The notes under the pieces are model-generated. The model worked only from the letters and a program-made list of their open reading frames with translations. It searched no databases and was not told the origin of the DNA. A DNA stretch of 64,000 bases, taken from NCBI RefSeq assembly GCF_013285155.1, contig NZ_JABTEL010000002.1:124001-188000 (forward strand). Reading direction: 5' to 3'. Origin of the DNA: Winogradskyella undariae. GTDB taxonomy: Bacteria > Bacteroidota > Bacteroidia > Flavobacteriales > Flavobacteriaceae. Positions 8,901 to 17,817 of this stretch are shown here, one piece after another (position 1 is the first letter of the stretch; each line of letters starts with the position of its first letter). The translations under genes were made by a program, and so were the position numbers.

Positions 8901-11896
8901 CTGTTACGTTTTATACAGACGAAACTAATGCTGATTTAGCATTGAACCCGATTCTTAATTTAGTTAGTTACACAAATACTACGGCTTTTAATCAAACATT
9001 ATGGATTCGTGTAGAAGATAATGTGTCTGGTTGTTATAAGTTAACAACTTTAGAGTTAATAGTAAATTCCATACCTGTATTAGTACAAGCAGAACCATTA
9101 ATTCTTTGTGATGATAATAATCCAGGTGATGAAGTAGAAGAATTTACTTTAGAGGACGCTTCAGGGGAAATATTAAATGGACAATCGGGAATTAGTTTAG
9201 CTTTCTTTGAAACTCAAAACGATGTAGATACTAACAATCCAATAGTAGGTTCTTATGCCAATATTTCTAACCCACAAACTGTAATTGTAGTAGGAACTAA
9301 TGTCACTACAAGGTGTACAAATACATCATTATTAACTTTAAGAGTTAGTCCAATTCCATCTCCAACAACACCAACAGATTTAGAAGTTTGTGATGATGAT
9401 ACAGACGGATTTGCTAGTTTTAACTTAGAAGATAGAACGGTTGAAATTATAGGTAATGAGTTAAATATTGCCATTACTTATCACGAAACCTTAGCGGATG
9501 CAAATTCTGGTATTAACACTTTTGTAAGTCCATATACTAATATTGTTACTAATGAGCAAACGCTTTATGTTAGAGCCACAAATACAATTACAGGGTGTTA
9601 TAATACATCTAAAACTTTAACTATTCGTGTTTTAGAAACACCACAAATTCTAACATCTATAACTGATTTTGTCAATTGTGATTCAGATTCAAATGGTATT
9701 ACACAGTTTAATTTAACTACAAAAGATTCAGAAATAATAGGAAGTCATACCAATGTTACCTTAACATATCATATTAGCGAGGCTGATGCTTTAACAGGAA
9801 ATAATCCTATATCTAATACAGGGAATTATACCAACTCTATAAATCCACAAATTATTTACGTGCGTTTAGAGAATGATAATAGTGATTGTTTTGATACAGG
9901 TTCATTCGAAATTAGTGTGTCACTCCCTCCTGAAGCCATTCAACCAACACCTCTAGAAATATGTGATGATGAAGTTGCTGATGGAATTACGCTATTTGAT
10001 TTAACAATTAAAAATGATGAAATCACAGGAGGAGAGGCAAGTTGGAGTGTTAATTATTATGAAACTTTAGAGAATGCTCAGGATGAAATTGATGCTGTAG
10101 ATGCAGAAGCGTATACAAACGCAGCTATTGGTATAGTAGAAGCTAATCCACAAACATTATTTGCTGTGGTTACCGATACAGATACGGGGTGTTCAGATAT
10201 GGTGACTTTAACCATTCGTGTTATGCCTAATCCAACTCCAACAAATGTAATGCCAGATCTTGTTTTGTGTGATAATAATAATACAGGAGATGAAATAGAG
10301 TTATTTGATTTAACTATAAATGAAACGCTACTTTTTAACGGAGAAGCAAATGTATCTGCAACATATTACGAGAGTTATAATAATGCGGAGGATGACTTTG
10401 CTGCGATTCCAGATCCAACTCAATATTCTAATTTAAGTACATCTCAAGTTATTTATGTACGTGTATCTAATGATATTACAGGTTGTTTTACTATTGGGAA
10501 TTTTACACTAATATTAAATACATTACCTACTGCAGTTCCTGTTACAGATTTTATACAGTGTGAATTGTTTACCGATGGCTTTGATAGTTTTGACTTAACA
10601 ACAAAAGACGAAGAAATCTTAGGAGGACAAGATGCAACAGAATTTACCGTGAGTTACCATGAAAATTTGTTAGATGCAGAAGTGGGAACAAATGATCTAA
10701 TTGGTTTATATACTAACACAAGTAACCCTCAACAAATTTTTGTTACAATCACCAATAATACAACAGGTTGTTCTATAAGTTCACAAAGTTTTTATATTGA
10801 AGTTCATGAAGCAGCACAAGCTAATTCTGATACCAATCCCATATTGTATGAAGTGTGTGATGATGATATTGATGGCGATTATACCAATGGTAGTGCACAA
10901 TTCGATTTAACAACGATAGATATTGAGGTTTTAGATACTCAAGATCCTTCAAATTATATTGTTACGTATTATGCGACTCAATACGATGCAGATTTAAAGG
11001 AGAATCCATTACCAACCTTGTATGAAAATACCGTAAATCCTCAAGTTATTTATGCAAGAGTCGATAATGATACACCAGATGCAACGACAGGAAATGATAG
11101 TTCAATTTGTTATGCTGTGGCCGAATTAACTTTACAAGTCAATTCTTTACCAGATTTTAATTTAGAAGATAGTTATATACTTTGTATAAATACAAATGAT
11201 ACAGAGGTTTTAGAACCTTTGGTTTTAGATACTTATTTGTCATCTACAGATTACAATTTTGTATGGTATTTTAATAATGTAGAAATAGTTGGAGAAACAC
11301 AATCAAGTATTATTCCATTAGAAGAAGGAACGTATAGCGTTGATGTTACTGATATTTTTACATCTGCAAAGACCAATTGTGTTAGCACTGATAGTACAGA
11401 AGTTATAGAAAGTGAACCACCAAGTATAACCATAGAGCTCTTAACTCAAGCTTTTGCAGATAATCATGTATTAGAAGCAACAGCAATAGGAATCGGAATT
11501 TATGAATACAGTTTAGACGGTGGTCCTTGGCAAGATTCAGGAATCTTTAGTAACGTGTCTTCAGGAGATCATGAAATCACAGCAAGAGACAGAAACGGAT
11601 GTGGATTAAGATCAACTTCTAAATTTGTACTTGATTATCCATTGTATTTTACTCCAAATGGAGATGGGAATAATGATACTTGGAATATTGAAGGTATTGG
11701 AGATAGTGCGGTGATCTATATTTATGATAGATATGGTAAGTTGTTACAACAACTAAATCCAGATGGTGATGGTTGGGACGGAACGTATAATGGTAAAGTA
11801 ATGCCTACAGATGGATATTGGTTTATTGTAGAATACGATGAACAAAGTACAGGCGTGCGTAGAGAATTTAAAGCTCATTTTAGTTTAAAACGATAA
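5945..11896 (+). CDS. Giant repetitive T9SS-secreted surface protein (1983 aa)
   Basis: Signal peptide (MNRYLFLIVF..., cleavage after VNAQ), then a Cys-containing N-terminal beta domain (about 20-190), a degenerate repeat, two further Ig-like stretches, and 13 clear tandem repeats of roughly 85-95 residues (about 470-1735). Each repeat opens with L-x-x-CD-D/N-x-x-DG-x-x-x-F-D/N-L and contains YxE/D-x-x-x-A-[DE] and Q-x-[IL]-[YFW]-[VA]-R segments. The C-terminus (about 1898-1983, starting YFTPNGDGNNDTW) is a T9SS type B / gliding-motility-associated domain. The Asp-rich repeat starts look suited to calcium binding, but this is inference. It is the kind of filamentous adhesin exported by T9SS in gliding Flavobacteriia. 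It is probably transcribed alone, with terminators on both sides. Confidence 0.92.
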   Translation: MNRYLFLIVFSIFFFQVNAQEPNDCINAITVCGNGNFSSNATGYGNDYEITSCGGNEHNSLWLEVNIVQSGTLGFDLIPTDPDIMVDYDFWVFGPNSVCSNLQNPIRCSTTNPNAAGLANNHTGINGSTTLTQTGPGPNGNGYVYWLNVNAGESYYIVVDRPEGDGGFQIEWTGTAMDGTGAFPTPPEPNEIDDQIACSNSVIGGVPTGVFPLISLSSSISNDLANETVEYYANLADATDGVNPLPIIYSNTSNPQTIYAKVISGSDCYSLIDFDLIVSEIPEATLSASSNALCEDEDVTFTISGSPNTTVFYTIDGGTSEQILLDASGIGTITESPSDDFVLTLEEAQILNDSGVLICSNILSDSESITVSSNSTPTIVNNTPICEGEDGELEFSGDPNATITYTIDGGANQTFDLDASGDYTLTLPGLLADTEVEIISVTNPLPPNCVLALNITETIVVNPSPTVIAPSPLLICNDGVNPNSAEFNLELESAEISNNEPNVSVTYYETQVLAEAGNPLTALVSPYDSTSANQTIYVRVETDLGCVDYTTLNLEVVGAPIANTVPALQSCDANSQGFGTFDLTQAEADIIAGNTQPVEVSYYISQAEAEAGTPEISDPTVFQNTSAYNQTIHVRVDTDGTDCYNISSLNLEVFDTPIMNTLPPFEMCDDAVNDGFTQFDLESQTPLLLGGTIDVTVSYHYTMSNAEDGIDELPNLYTNTSSSQTIYIRAENNFNIDCYEITTLTLEVNPLPVLVNPTPLEVCDDGTPDGSTEIDLSVKNVEITGSNPNYSINYYLDLNDAESETNPLPILYTNIFSGQIIVARVNDINTGCYSTTDLELIVAQAPVANSPTALEYCDPDSDGFGVFDLASKDNEITGGDATLTVSYHETMADADNNVNAVTSPYDNIVLNSQILYARVESSTILTDCDSIVPLELIVNPTPQLGTTAPEPFEVCDDISADGYAQFDLTSKRVEILQSLADSTLYTVTFYTDETNADLALNPILNLVSYTNTTAFNQTLWIRVEDNVSGCYKLTTLELIVNSIPVLVQAEPLILCDDNNPGDEVEEFTLEDASGEILNGQSGISLAFFETQNDVDTNNPIVGSYANISNPQTVIVVGTNVTTRCTNTSLLTLRVSPIPSPTTPTDLEVCDDDTDGFASFNLEDRTVEIIGNELNIAITYHETLADANSGINTFVSPYTNIVTNEQTLYVRATNTITGCYNTSKTLTIRVLETPQILTSITDFVNCDSDSNGITQFNLTTKDSEIIGSHTNVTLTYHISEADALTGNNPISNTGNYTNSINPQIIYVRLENDNSDCFDTGSFEISVSLPPEAIQPTPLEICDDEVADGITLFDLTIKNDEITGGEASWSVNYYETLENAQDEIDAVDAEAYTNAAIGIVEANPQTLFAVVTDTDTGCSDMVTLTIRVMPNPTPTNVMPDLVLCDNNNTGDEIELFDLTINETLLFNGEANVSATYYESYNNAEDDFAAIPDPTQYSNLSTSQVIYVRVSNDITGCFTIGNFTLILNTLPTAVPVTDFIQCELFTDGFDSFDLTTKDEEILGGQDATEFTVSYHENLLDAEVGTNDLIGLYTNTSNPQQIFVTITNNTTGCSISSQSFYIEVHEAAQANSDTNPILYEVCDDDIDGDYTNGSAQFDLTTIDIEVLDTQDPSNYIVTYYATQYDADLKENPLPTLYENTVNPQVIYARVDNDTPDATTGNDSSICYAVAELTLQVNSLPDFNLEDSYILCINTNDTEVLEPLVLDTYLSSTDYNFVWYFNNVEIVGETQSSIIPLEEGTYSVDVTDIFTSAKTNCVSTDSTEVIESEPPSITIELLTQAFADNHVLEATAIGIGIYEYSLDGGPWQDSGIFSNVSSGDHEITARDRNGCGLRSTSKFVLDYPLYFTPNGDGNNDTWNIEGIGDSAVIYIYDRYGKLLQQLNPDGDGWDGTYNGKVMPTDGYWFIVEYDEQSTGVRREFKAHFSLKR
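7350..11150 (+). repeat. Thirteen tandem adhesin repeats (~270-300 bp each)
   Basis: Thirteen protein-level repeats, each starting with a Cys-Asp acidic loop and a DG-x-x-x-F-D-L strand and ending with a Gly-Cys-[YF] pair before a beta strand. The DNA copies differ at many codons, so the array is old. Two insert-like copies carry longer acidic loops (CDDNNPGDEVEEF and CDNNNTGDEIELF), which suggests that these two share a more recent common origin. Confidence 0.85.
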
Positions 11897-11922
11897 ACTC
11901 AAGATAAATTTAAACAAAAATT

Positions 11923-11960
11923 AAAGCTGAATGGTTATTAGTATCCATTCAGCTTTTATT
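11923..11960 (+). terminator. Rho-independent terminator after giant adhesin
   Basis: A perfect 12-bp stem (11923-11934 with 11945-11956, arm AAAGCTGAATGG), a 10-nt loop, and a T-rich tail, 27 bases after the adhesin stop. Confidence 0.85.
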
Positions 11961-12036
11961 TTTATTCATTCTTTGGATCAATAGAATCATAATCGTTCAA
12001 AAGAATTATTGTTTACTTTTGAAAAAAATAAGATAA

Positions 12037-12666
12037 ATGTCTATTATAAAAAAGTTACAATGGCGTTATGCGACTAAGAAATTTGATTCATCAAAATCAC
12101 TTTCAAAATCACAATTAACCACTTTAAAAGAAGCTTTTAATCTTACAGCTTTGTCTTATGGGTTACAGATTTTAAAACTCGTTATAGTAGAAAATAAGGA
12201 AGTCAGAGAAGATTTGGTTAAAATTGCTTTTGGCCAACGACAAGTAGTAGATGCTTCTCATTTGTTAGTGCTTTGTGTTCAAAATGAAATTAATGGAGAT
12301 AATGTTGAAGAACATTTTGAAACTATAAAAGCTATTAGAGATACACCAGATGCTATTCTTAGTCCATTTAAAAATGAATTAAAGTCTACGATTGAAAATA
12401 TGTCTGCTGATAAAAAATTAAGTTGGGTAACTAAACAAGCCTATATTGCTTTAGGAAATTTAATGACAGTTTGTGCGGTAGAAGGGATAGATAGTTGTCC
12501 TATGGAAGGATTTATTCCTTCAGAATTAGACAAAATATTACAATTAGATCAGCATGGACTTAGCTCTGTTTTATTACTTCCTGTAGGTTTTAGAGCCGAA
12601 GATGATATATTTTCAACTTTCAAAAAAGTAAGATTGCCTGTTTCAAAAACCATCATAGAATTATAA
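12037..12666 (+). CDS. Nitroreductase family NAD(P)H-dependent oxidoreductase
   Basis: A 209-residue soluble flavoprotein of the nitroreductase (NfsB-like) superfamily. It opens with the family start I-[IK]-x-x-W-R-YATKKFD, which matches the FMN-binding R-[RY]-[ATS]-xKxFD motif, and later shows TKQAYIALGNLM and the typical EGIDSCPMEGF segment before the final K-x-[RP] strand. Members reduce quinones, nitro compounds or flavins with NAD(P)H; the physiological substrate cannot be read from the sequence. A TACTTTTG box lies at 12014-12021, compatible with the flavobacterial -7 consensus TANNTTTG, but I see no good -33 partner. Confidence 0.9.
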   Translation: MSIIKKLQWRYATKKFDSSKSLSKSQLTTLKEAFNLTALSYGLQILKLVIVENKEVREDLVKIAFGQRQVVDASHLLVLCVQNEINGDNVEEHFETIKAIRDTPDAILSPFKNELKSTIENMSADKKLSWVTKQAYIALGNLMTVCAVEGIDSCPMEGFIPSELDKILQLDQHGLSSVLLLPVGFRAEDDIFSTFKKVRLPVSKTIIEL

Positions 12667-12737
12667 GCCTTTTTAAAAGCATGACTTCTGTAAATTGGTA
12701 TCTTTGTTTTTAATCTAAAAACAAAAATAAAATTGAT

Positions 12738-13931
12738 ATGCCAGGATTTGAGTTATTCAGTGATTTAGAACGCAAAGAAGTTAATGATGTATTAGACAAT
12801 GGAGTTTTAATGCGTTATGGTTTTGATGGGATGAGAAATGGCCATTGGAAAGCTAAAGAATTAGAAACAGAATTAGGAAATACTTTTAAATCCAATTACG
12901 TACAATTAGTTTCAAGTGGAACTGCAGCTGTATCTGTAGCCTTAGCTTCTGCGGGCGTTGGAGCAGGTGATGAGGTTATTATGCCAACATTTACTTTTGT
13001 TGCGAGTTTTGAGGCTGTAATGATGCTTGGAGCGATTCCGGTTTTAGTAGACATTGATGATACGCTAACTTTAGATCCTAAAGCGGTTGAAGCGGCTATT
13101 ACTCCAAAGACAAAAGCTGTTATGGTGGTTCAGATGTGTGGTAGTATGGGAGATATGGATGCGCTACAAACTATTTGTACTGAGAACAACTTGTTGTTTA
13201 TTGAAGATGCCTGCCAAGCTATTGGAGGAACTTATAAAGGAAAACCTTTAGGTAGTATTGCTGATTTAGGTTGTTTTTCTTTCGACTTTGTAAAAACGAT
13301 TACATGTGGTGAAGGTGGAGCAGTAGTAACAAATAAAAAGGAGTATTACATTAATGCAGATCATTATAGCGATCATGGTCACGATCATATTGGTGGTGAT
13401 AGGGGAGCAGAAACACATCCATTTTTAGGTTATAACTTTAGGATTTCAGAATTGCATGCTGCCGTTGGTTTAGCGCAAGTAAGACGTTTACCTGAGTTTA
13501 TTGAGATACAGAAAAAGAATTTTAATACTTTAAGAAACGCTATTGCGAGAGTAGCTGGTGTTACTTTTAGAAGTGTTCCAGAAGGAGGAGAAGAAAGTTA
13601 TGCATTTTTAAACTTCTTTTTACCTGATTTAGAAACGGCACAAAAAGTTATAGCAGGTTTTAAAGAAGGTGGTGTTGATGCCTGTTGGAACTATTACCAG
13701 AATAACTGGCATTACATTAGTGAGTGGAACCACTTAAAAGATTTAAAATCTTTGGTACCTCTTTCTAATGAAGTAAAACAAGGGTTAGAATATCTTCAAA
13801 CAAAAACCTTTGAACAATCTGATTATTATATAGCACGTAATATTTCTTGTTTAATCAAACTTTCTTGGTCTGAAGAAGAAGTTAAACAACGTGCAGAAAA
13901 AATGGCAAAGATTATTAAAGAAAATATTTAA
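12738..13931 (+). CDS. DegT/DnrJ/EryC1/StrS family PLP-dependent aminotransferase
   Basis: A 397-residue fold-type I PLP enzyme. It has the SSGTAAVSVAL phosphate-binding region (about 59-69), IEDACQAIGGTYKGKP (about 155-170), and the lysine motif FSFDFVKTITCGEGG with the Schiff-base Lys at about 186. Most relatives transaminate keto-sugar nucleotides for surface polysaccharide, but no sugar pathway surrounds this copy, so the substrate is open. A TATCTTTG -7-like box lies at 12699-12706. The stop codon overlaps the stop region of the convergent ribB-like gene by 4 bases. Confidence 0.88.
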   Translation: MPGFELFSDLERKEVNDVLDNGVLMRYGFDGMRNGHWKAKELETELGNTFKSNYVQLVSSGTAAVSVALASAGVGAGDEVIMPTFTFVASFEAVMMLGAIPVLVDIDDTLTLDPKAVEAAITPKTKAVMVVQMCGSMGDMDALQTICTENNLLFIEDACQAIGGTYKGKPLGSIADLGCFSFDFVKTITCGEGGAVVTNKKEYYINADHYSDHGHDHIGGDRGAETHPFLGYNFRISELHAAVGLAQVRRLPEFIEIQKKNFNTLRNAIARVAGVTFRSVPEGGEESYAFLNFFLPDLETAQKVIAGFKEGGVDACWNYYQNNWHYISEWNHLKDLKSLVPLSNEVKQGLEYLQTKTFEQSDYYIARNISCLIKLSWSEEEVKQRAEKMAKIIKENI

Positions 13932-15076
13932 TATTCAACATATTCTACAATCTCTAAACCATAACCGATCATTCCAACGCGTTTGGTTTGGAGACTGTTA
14001 GATATTAGGACCAATTTACTGATTTTTAGATCATGTAAAATTTGTGCTCCTATACCAAAATCTTTAGTATCCATACCTAAGCTTGGTGCTTTTACTAACT
14101 CTCCTTCAACTTGATTGTCTCTTAAAATATTAAGTCGAGTTAATAAGTTAATAGATTCTGGTTGTTGGTTAATAAAAATTACAGCTCCTTTTCCGTTTTT
14201 ATTGATAACATTAAACATGTCATCTAATTTCTGATCAGGGTTATTGGTTAAAGATCCAAGAATATCGCTATTAACTAAAGTGTTATTTACACGTGTAGGG
14301 ATAGGTTCATCAGATTTCCAAGTTCCTTTTGTTAATGCAATGTGAACTTGATCGTTTGTAGTTTGTTGGTAGGCTCTAAGTCTAAATTTACCAAAGCGCG
14401 TTTCAATATTAAAATCTTCTTTCTTATCAATTAAAGAATCATGCTCCATTCTGTAAGCAATTAGGTCTTCAATAGAAACAATTTTAAGATCAAATTTTTC
14501 AGCCACTTTCATTAGCTGAGGTAGTCTAGCCATTGTTCCGTCCTCATTCATGATTTCAACAATAACTCCAGCAGGTTCAAAACCAGCTAATCTTGCAAAA
14601 TCAATAGCAGCTTCTGTATGTCCAGTACGTCTTAAAACACCACCTTCTTTAGCAATTAAAGGGAAAATATGCCCTGGTCTTCCTAATTCAAAAGGTTTTG
14701 TTTCTGGATCAACTAAAGCTTTAACTGTTTTAGCTCTGTCTGCAGCAGAAATCCCTGTAGTGACACCATTACCTCTTAAATCTACAGAAACTGTAAATGC
14801 TGTTTCCATAGGGTCAGTATTATTTCTAACCATAGTAGAGAGTTCTAACTCTTCACAACGCTTTTCTGTTAGAGGTGCACAAATTAAACCACGACCATGA
14901 GTTGCCATAAAATTAATCATCTCTGGCGTTACTTTTTCTGCAGCAGCTAAGAAATCACCTTCATTTTCACGATTTTCATCATCTACAACAATAACAACTT
15001 TGCCTTGTTTGATGTCTTCTATAGCTTCTTCAACGGTATTTAAAGTCAATTTTGTATTCATGGTTTTAGTTATCAT
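13928..15076 (-). CDS. ribB: 3,4-dihydroxy-2-butanone-4-phosphate synthase with degenerate GTP cyclohydrolase II-like domain
   Basis: Residues 1-215 are an intact RibB domain: [25 protein letters not shown], the [15 protein letters not shown] segment, and GRPGHIFPL followed by RRTGHTEAA. This domain converts ribulose 5-phosphate into the four-carbon riboflavin precursor. Residues 225-382 align with RibA, but the zinc-binding cysteines normally found in the CLTGD...CDCG region are absent (here [14 protein letters not shown]). The usual catalytic loop RQEGRxIGL is also replaced ([11 protein letters not shown]). The C-terminal half is therefore unlikely to have GTP cyclohydrolase II activity; this resembles the RibBX variant known from Proteobacteria. 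An alternative ATG lies five codons in (15061). Confidence 0.88.
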   Translation of the reverse strand: MITKTMNTKLTLNTVEEAIEDIKQGKVVIVVDDENRENEGDFLAAAEKVTPEMINFMATHGRGLICAPLTEKRCEELELSTMVRNNTDPMETAFTVSVDLRGNGVTTGISAADRAKTVKALVDPETKPFELGRPGHIFPLIAKEGGVLRRTGHTEAAIDFARLAGFEPAGVIVEIMNEDGTMARLPQLMKVAEKFDLKIVSIEDLIAYRMEHDSLIDKKEDFNIETRFGKFRLRAYQQTTNDQVHIALTKGTWKSDEPIPTRVNNTLVNSDILGSLTNNPDQKLDDMFNVINKNGKGAVIFINQQPESINLLTRLNILRDNQVEGELVKAPSLGMDTKDFGIGAQILHDLKISKLVLISNSLQTKRVGMIGYGLEIVEYVEY

Positions 15077-15109
15077 GGCACTAGTTTTTTAGACAGAGTA
15101 AAGATACGG

Positions 15110-17116
15110 TTATTTTATGTTTTGAAGCGTACTCAAGAAGAAGTCTTGAGAAATTTTACTTCGTACAATAATATATTTTAATGGGTAAATAGGGAGTGTT
15201 AAACAAAGAAGTAACGGGTTAATTCGCTTTTCTTTTAACTTAATACTTTTATAAAATTTCGAATAATTATAAGCACTGATGATTACAAAGATGAAGAAAA
15301 TGACAAATGCTATGATGCTAATAATAAGTGCATACTCTGAAATTTCTACAAGTTTATTGTTTTTTAATACAAAATGTAATGCTAATAATACAGCACCAAT
15401 ACAATAATTAACTAAGCTGATTTTTGAATAATTTTGATACCCTTTCATTAATTTTTTAGCTTCAATGAGATCGTTAGGGATTTCTAAACCTTCATGCTTT
15501 AACTCTTCAAGTGATTTACCTCTGTTTAATAAATTACGAATAGCAATTTCTTTAGGTTTCTTATCAAAATCAAACTCGTCTTGTTGTTTTATGATTCCAA
15601 TTAACTCTTCAACAGTATATTTTGAATAAGAATTAAAGGTTTTAGTATCACTTTCTGAAAGTTGAAGTTTTTGCTTAGAATTAAATAAACGTTTTAAGGG
15701 TACTAATATTCCATCAAACTGAAAAACGCCTTTATCATTAGTTGCACGTGTTGTAAGATATATACTTAAAGGAAGCATAACAACGGTAGAAAGCCAAGAT
15801 CCTATAACAGGACTAAAACTGCCTTTTTCAGCACTATTTCTTGCAAAAATACCAAAGAAATGATAGGTTAAAAATAATACAATAGCAATTATCATAGGGA
15901 GTCCTAAACCTCCTTTTTTAATTAGGGCACCAAGTGGCGCACCTACAAAGAATAAAATGATACAAGCAAAAGCTAATACATATTTATCATGTAAAGAGAT
16001 AATATGTTTGTTTAGAAAAATTTGTTTTGTTGATAGATTTTTAGCATTAGAATCTAAAACTTGTCTTGTGCTATTAGAAGAGTTTATTGCTAAATTAAGA
16101 ATCTGTACTTTTTGAGCAGTAGTAAAGTAATCTAAGAATGCTTTATTAGGAATAGTGTCGTTACTAATGCTATCAGTATTTATTGAATCTTTAATTTTAA
16201 TATTAATACCTAATGTAGGATAAGTACTTCTATTTATTAATGTTGTTGATAATGCTTTGTAGTCATTTGTTCTTTTATGCTTTAATGTGTCAATTTGTTT
16301 ATTTAGTTGACTTGCATTAAGCATGTTATATCTGTCGTGATAATTTTTTTCGTCTAGATCTTCCGGATTTAAAATTTCTAAATCTACATTGGTAATGTAT
16401 GTTTTGAAGTAGCTTTTTACGTGGGGTTTATTTATGTTTTTACGAATATCTTTATTAATAATTTCTTCGTAATAATAACCGTTTTCTAATTCGAGTTGAA
16501 GAATATTAGAATCAGGACTACTTTTAAGTTCTCCTTTTTCTGAAACAATAACTTTGAAGTTTCCTGAGCGCGTTGTACTCTTTTCGTGTATAATTACATT
16601 ATTAAGGAACTGACCACGATCACCAGATTTGCTTTCTACTTTAATATTAATATTTCCCATTTCATTAAACTGACCTTCAGCAATTGCTAAAGCCGGTTTC
16701 ATTTTGGCAATATTTCGTCTTAAATTGTAAAAGTTATATTCTGCCCTAGGAATCACATTATTTGCAAAGAAGAAACAACCAATACCTAGCGCAACTATAA
16801 ATACACTTAAACTTCGCATGGCACGTTGCAATGAAATACCTGTAGATTTCATTGCCGCAAATTCATAGTTTTCAGCAAAATTACCGAAAACCATAATTGA
16901 AGATAATAAAATTGTTAAGGGTACTACCAAAGGAATCAGCTTTGGCATATAGTATAAGATGAATTTAGCGGTCACCATGACATCTAAATCTTTACCAGCA
17001 AGCTCAGCTATGTAGAGCCAAACGCCTTGTAAAATGAAGATAAACATGAATATAATAAAGACGCTAAAAAACGTCTTTAAGAATGTGATAAGTATGTACC
17101 TATCTAATATTTTCAC
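15110..17116 (-). CDS. LptF/LptG (YjgP/YjgQ) family lipopolysaccharide export permease, extended form
   Basis: Inner-membrane permease of the LPS transport ABC complex (LptB2FG). The N-terminus MKILDRYI-[LI]-xxFLKTFF is typical, followed by membrane helices, the PLVVPLTILLSS helix, the FAAMKSTGIS coupling-helix region and a large periplasmic beta domain (about 130-340). Three further helices end the classical permease at about residue 465. The protein then continues for some 200 residues: a charged cytoplasmic stretch, two helices (about 575-625), and a short tail. At 668 residues it is nearly twice the E. coli LptF/LptG length; related Bacteroidota proteins are often long too. It sits upstream of nothing but ribB on this strand and directly after lolA, so it could share an envelope-biogenesis operon. 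Confidence 0.88.
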   Translation of the reverse strand: MKILDRYILITFLKTFFSVFIIFMFIFILQGVWLYIAELAGKDLDVMVTAKFILYYMPKLIPLVVPLTILLSSIMVFGNFAENYEFAAMKSTGISLQRAMRSLSVFIVALGIGCFFFANNVIPRAEYNFYNLRRNIAKMKPALAIAEGQFNEMGNINIKVESKSGDRGQFLNNVIIHEKSTTRSGNFKVIVSEKGELKSSPDSNILQLELENGYYYEEIINKDIRKNINKPHVKSYFKTYITNVDLEILNPEDLDEKNYHDRYNMLNASQLNKQIDTLKHKRTNDYKALSTTLINRSTYPTLGINIKIKDSINTDSISNDTIPNKAFLDYFTTAQKVQILNLAINSSNSTRQVLDSNAKNLSTKQIFLNKHIISLHDKYVLAFACIILFFVGAPLGALIKKGGLGLPMIIAIVLFLTYHFFGIFARNSAEKGSFSPVIGSWLSTVVMLPLSIYLTTRATNDKGVFQFDGILVPLKRLFNSKQKLQLSESDTKTFNSYSKYTVEELIGIIKQQDEFDFDKKPKEIAIRNLLNRGKSLEELKHEGLEIPNDLIEAKKLMKGYQNYSKISLVNYCIGAVLLALHFVLKNNKLVEISEYALIISIIAFVIFFIFVIISAYNYSKFYKSIKLKEKRINPLLLCLTLPIYPLKYIIVRSKISQDFFLSTLQNIK

Positions 17117-17137
17117 AGTGTATAATTTAATTTAGCC

Positions 17138-17779
17138 TTAATCTATTTTATTGATAAAGTAATTACTGTATTTACTTTTATCAAATGTAAATAAGGTTTT
17201 TGAAATAGGTTGGTCGGTTTTAAAAGAATTAACAGTTAAAATTGTTTTTGTTCCATTTTTACCAACTTCAATTAAATTGTAAATATGTTTTGTTGTGGCA
17301 TCAATTCCTAATAAAATGTGCTTTATTTCAGAATTAGTATCCATTGGACTCAATTTAATGTATTGAATTTTTCTCCCTTTAATAGTTTGAGAAATGTCCA
17401 TCTTGTAAGTGTAACCATCTTCGTAGAATGATAACATTTTGCTTGGTGTTATTGTACTTTCATCTTCAGTATTGTCTGAAGAAACTGTTACTTCTTCATC
17501 TTCAGGACTAATAGTATATAACGTTTTACCATCAAAAACACGAGTGATACCTAAAATGTTAAGTTTGTATTTATCACCTTCAAGAACAACATCTCCACGT
17601 GTTTCTTGCTTAATGTTTTCACTAACATTATTTAATTCGTATTTAAAATCTAAACTGATGTTTTTGTAGCTTTTAATTTTAGTATTTACTTCTTTTAACA
17701 TGGCTTCAGCTTTAGCATCATTTTGAGCAAAAGCGTTAAATCCTAAAGCAATACATGCGATAATAATTAAATTCTTCAT
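17138..17779 (-). CDS. lolA: LolA-like outer-membrane lipoprotein carrier
   Basis: A 213-residue periplasmic protein with a signal peptide (MKNLIIIACIALGFNAFAQN). It has the LolA-like beta-sheet pattern: an amphipathic KSYKNISLDFKYEL strand, G-D-V-V-L-E-G-D-K-Y-K, and FDGKTLYTISPEDEEV. Family members receive lipoproteins from LolCDE and carry them to the outer membrane. It lies between ftsK (39 bases upstream) and the LptF-like gene (21 bases downstream), which suggests a ftsK-lolA-lptF transcript, an arrangement I recall as common in Flavobacteriaceae. Confidence 0.9.
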   Translation of the reverse strand: MKNLIIIACIALGFNAFAQNDAKAEAMLKEVNTKIKSYKNISLDFKYELNNVSENIKQETRGDVVLEGDKYKLNILGITRVFDGKTLYTISPEDEEVTVSSDNTEDESTITPSKMLSFYEDGYTYKMDISQTIKGRKIQYIKLSPMDTNSEIKHILLGIDATTKHIYNLIEVGKNGTKTILTVNSFKTDQPISKTLFTFDKSKYSNYFINKID

Positions 17780-17817
17780 TCGTTTTTTTTCTTTTAATCT
17801 TTTAAAATCTTAATTTA

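Noticed and set aside
7350..11150. CRISPR-like or tandem DNA repeat array
   Set aside because: The repetition is at protein level with about 270-300 bp units and diverged DNA; no short identical repeats with unique spacers.
14550..14900. A 116-codon plus-strand frame inside the ribB gene
   Set aside because: It mirrors the well-supported RibB coding frame on the other strand and shows no protein family.
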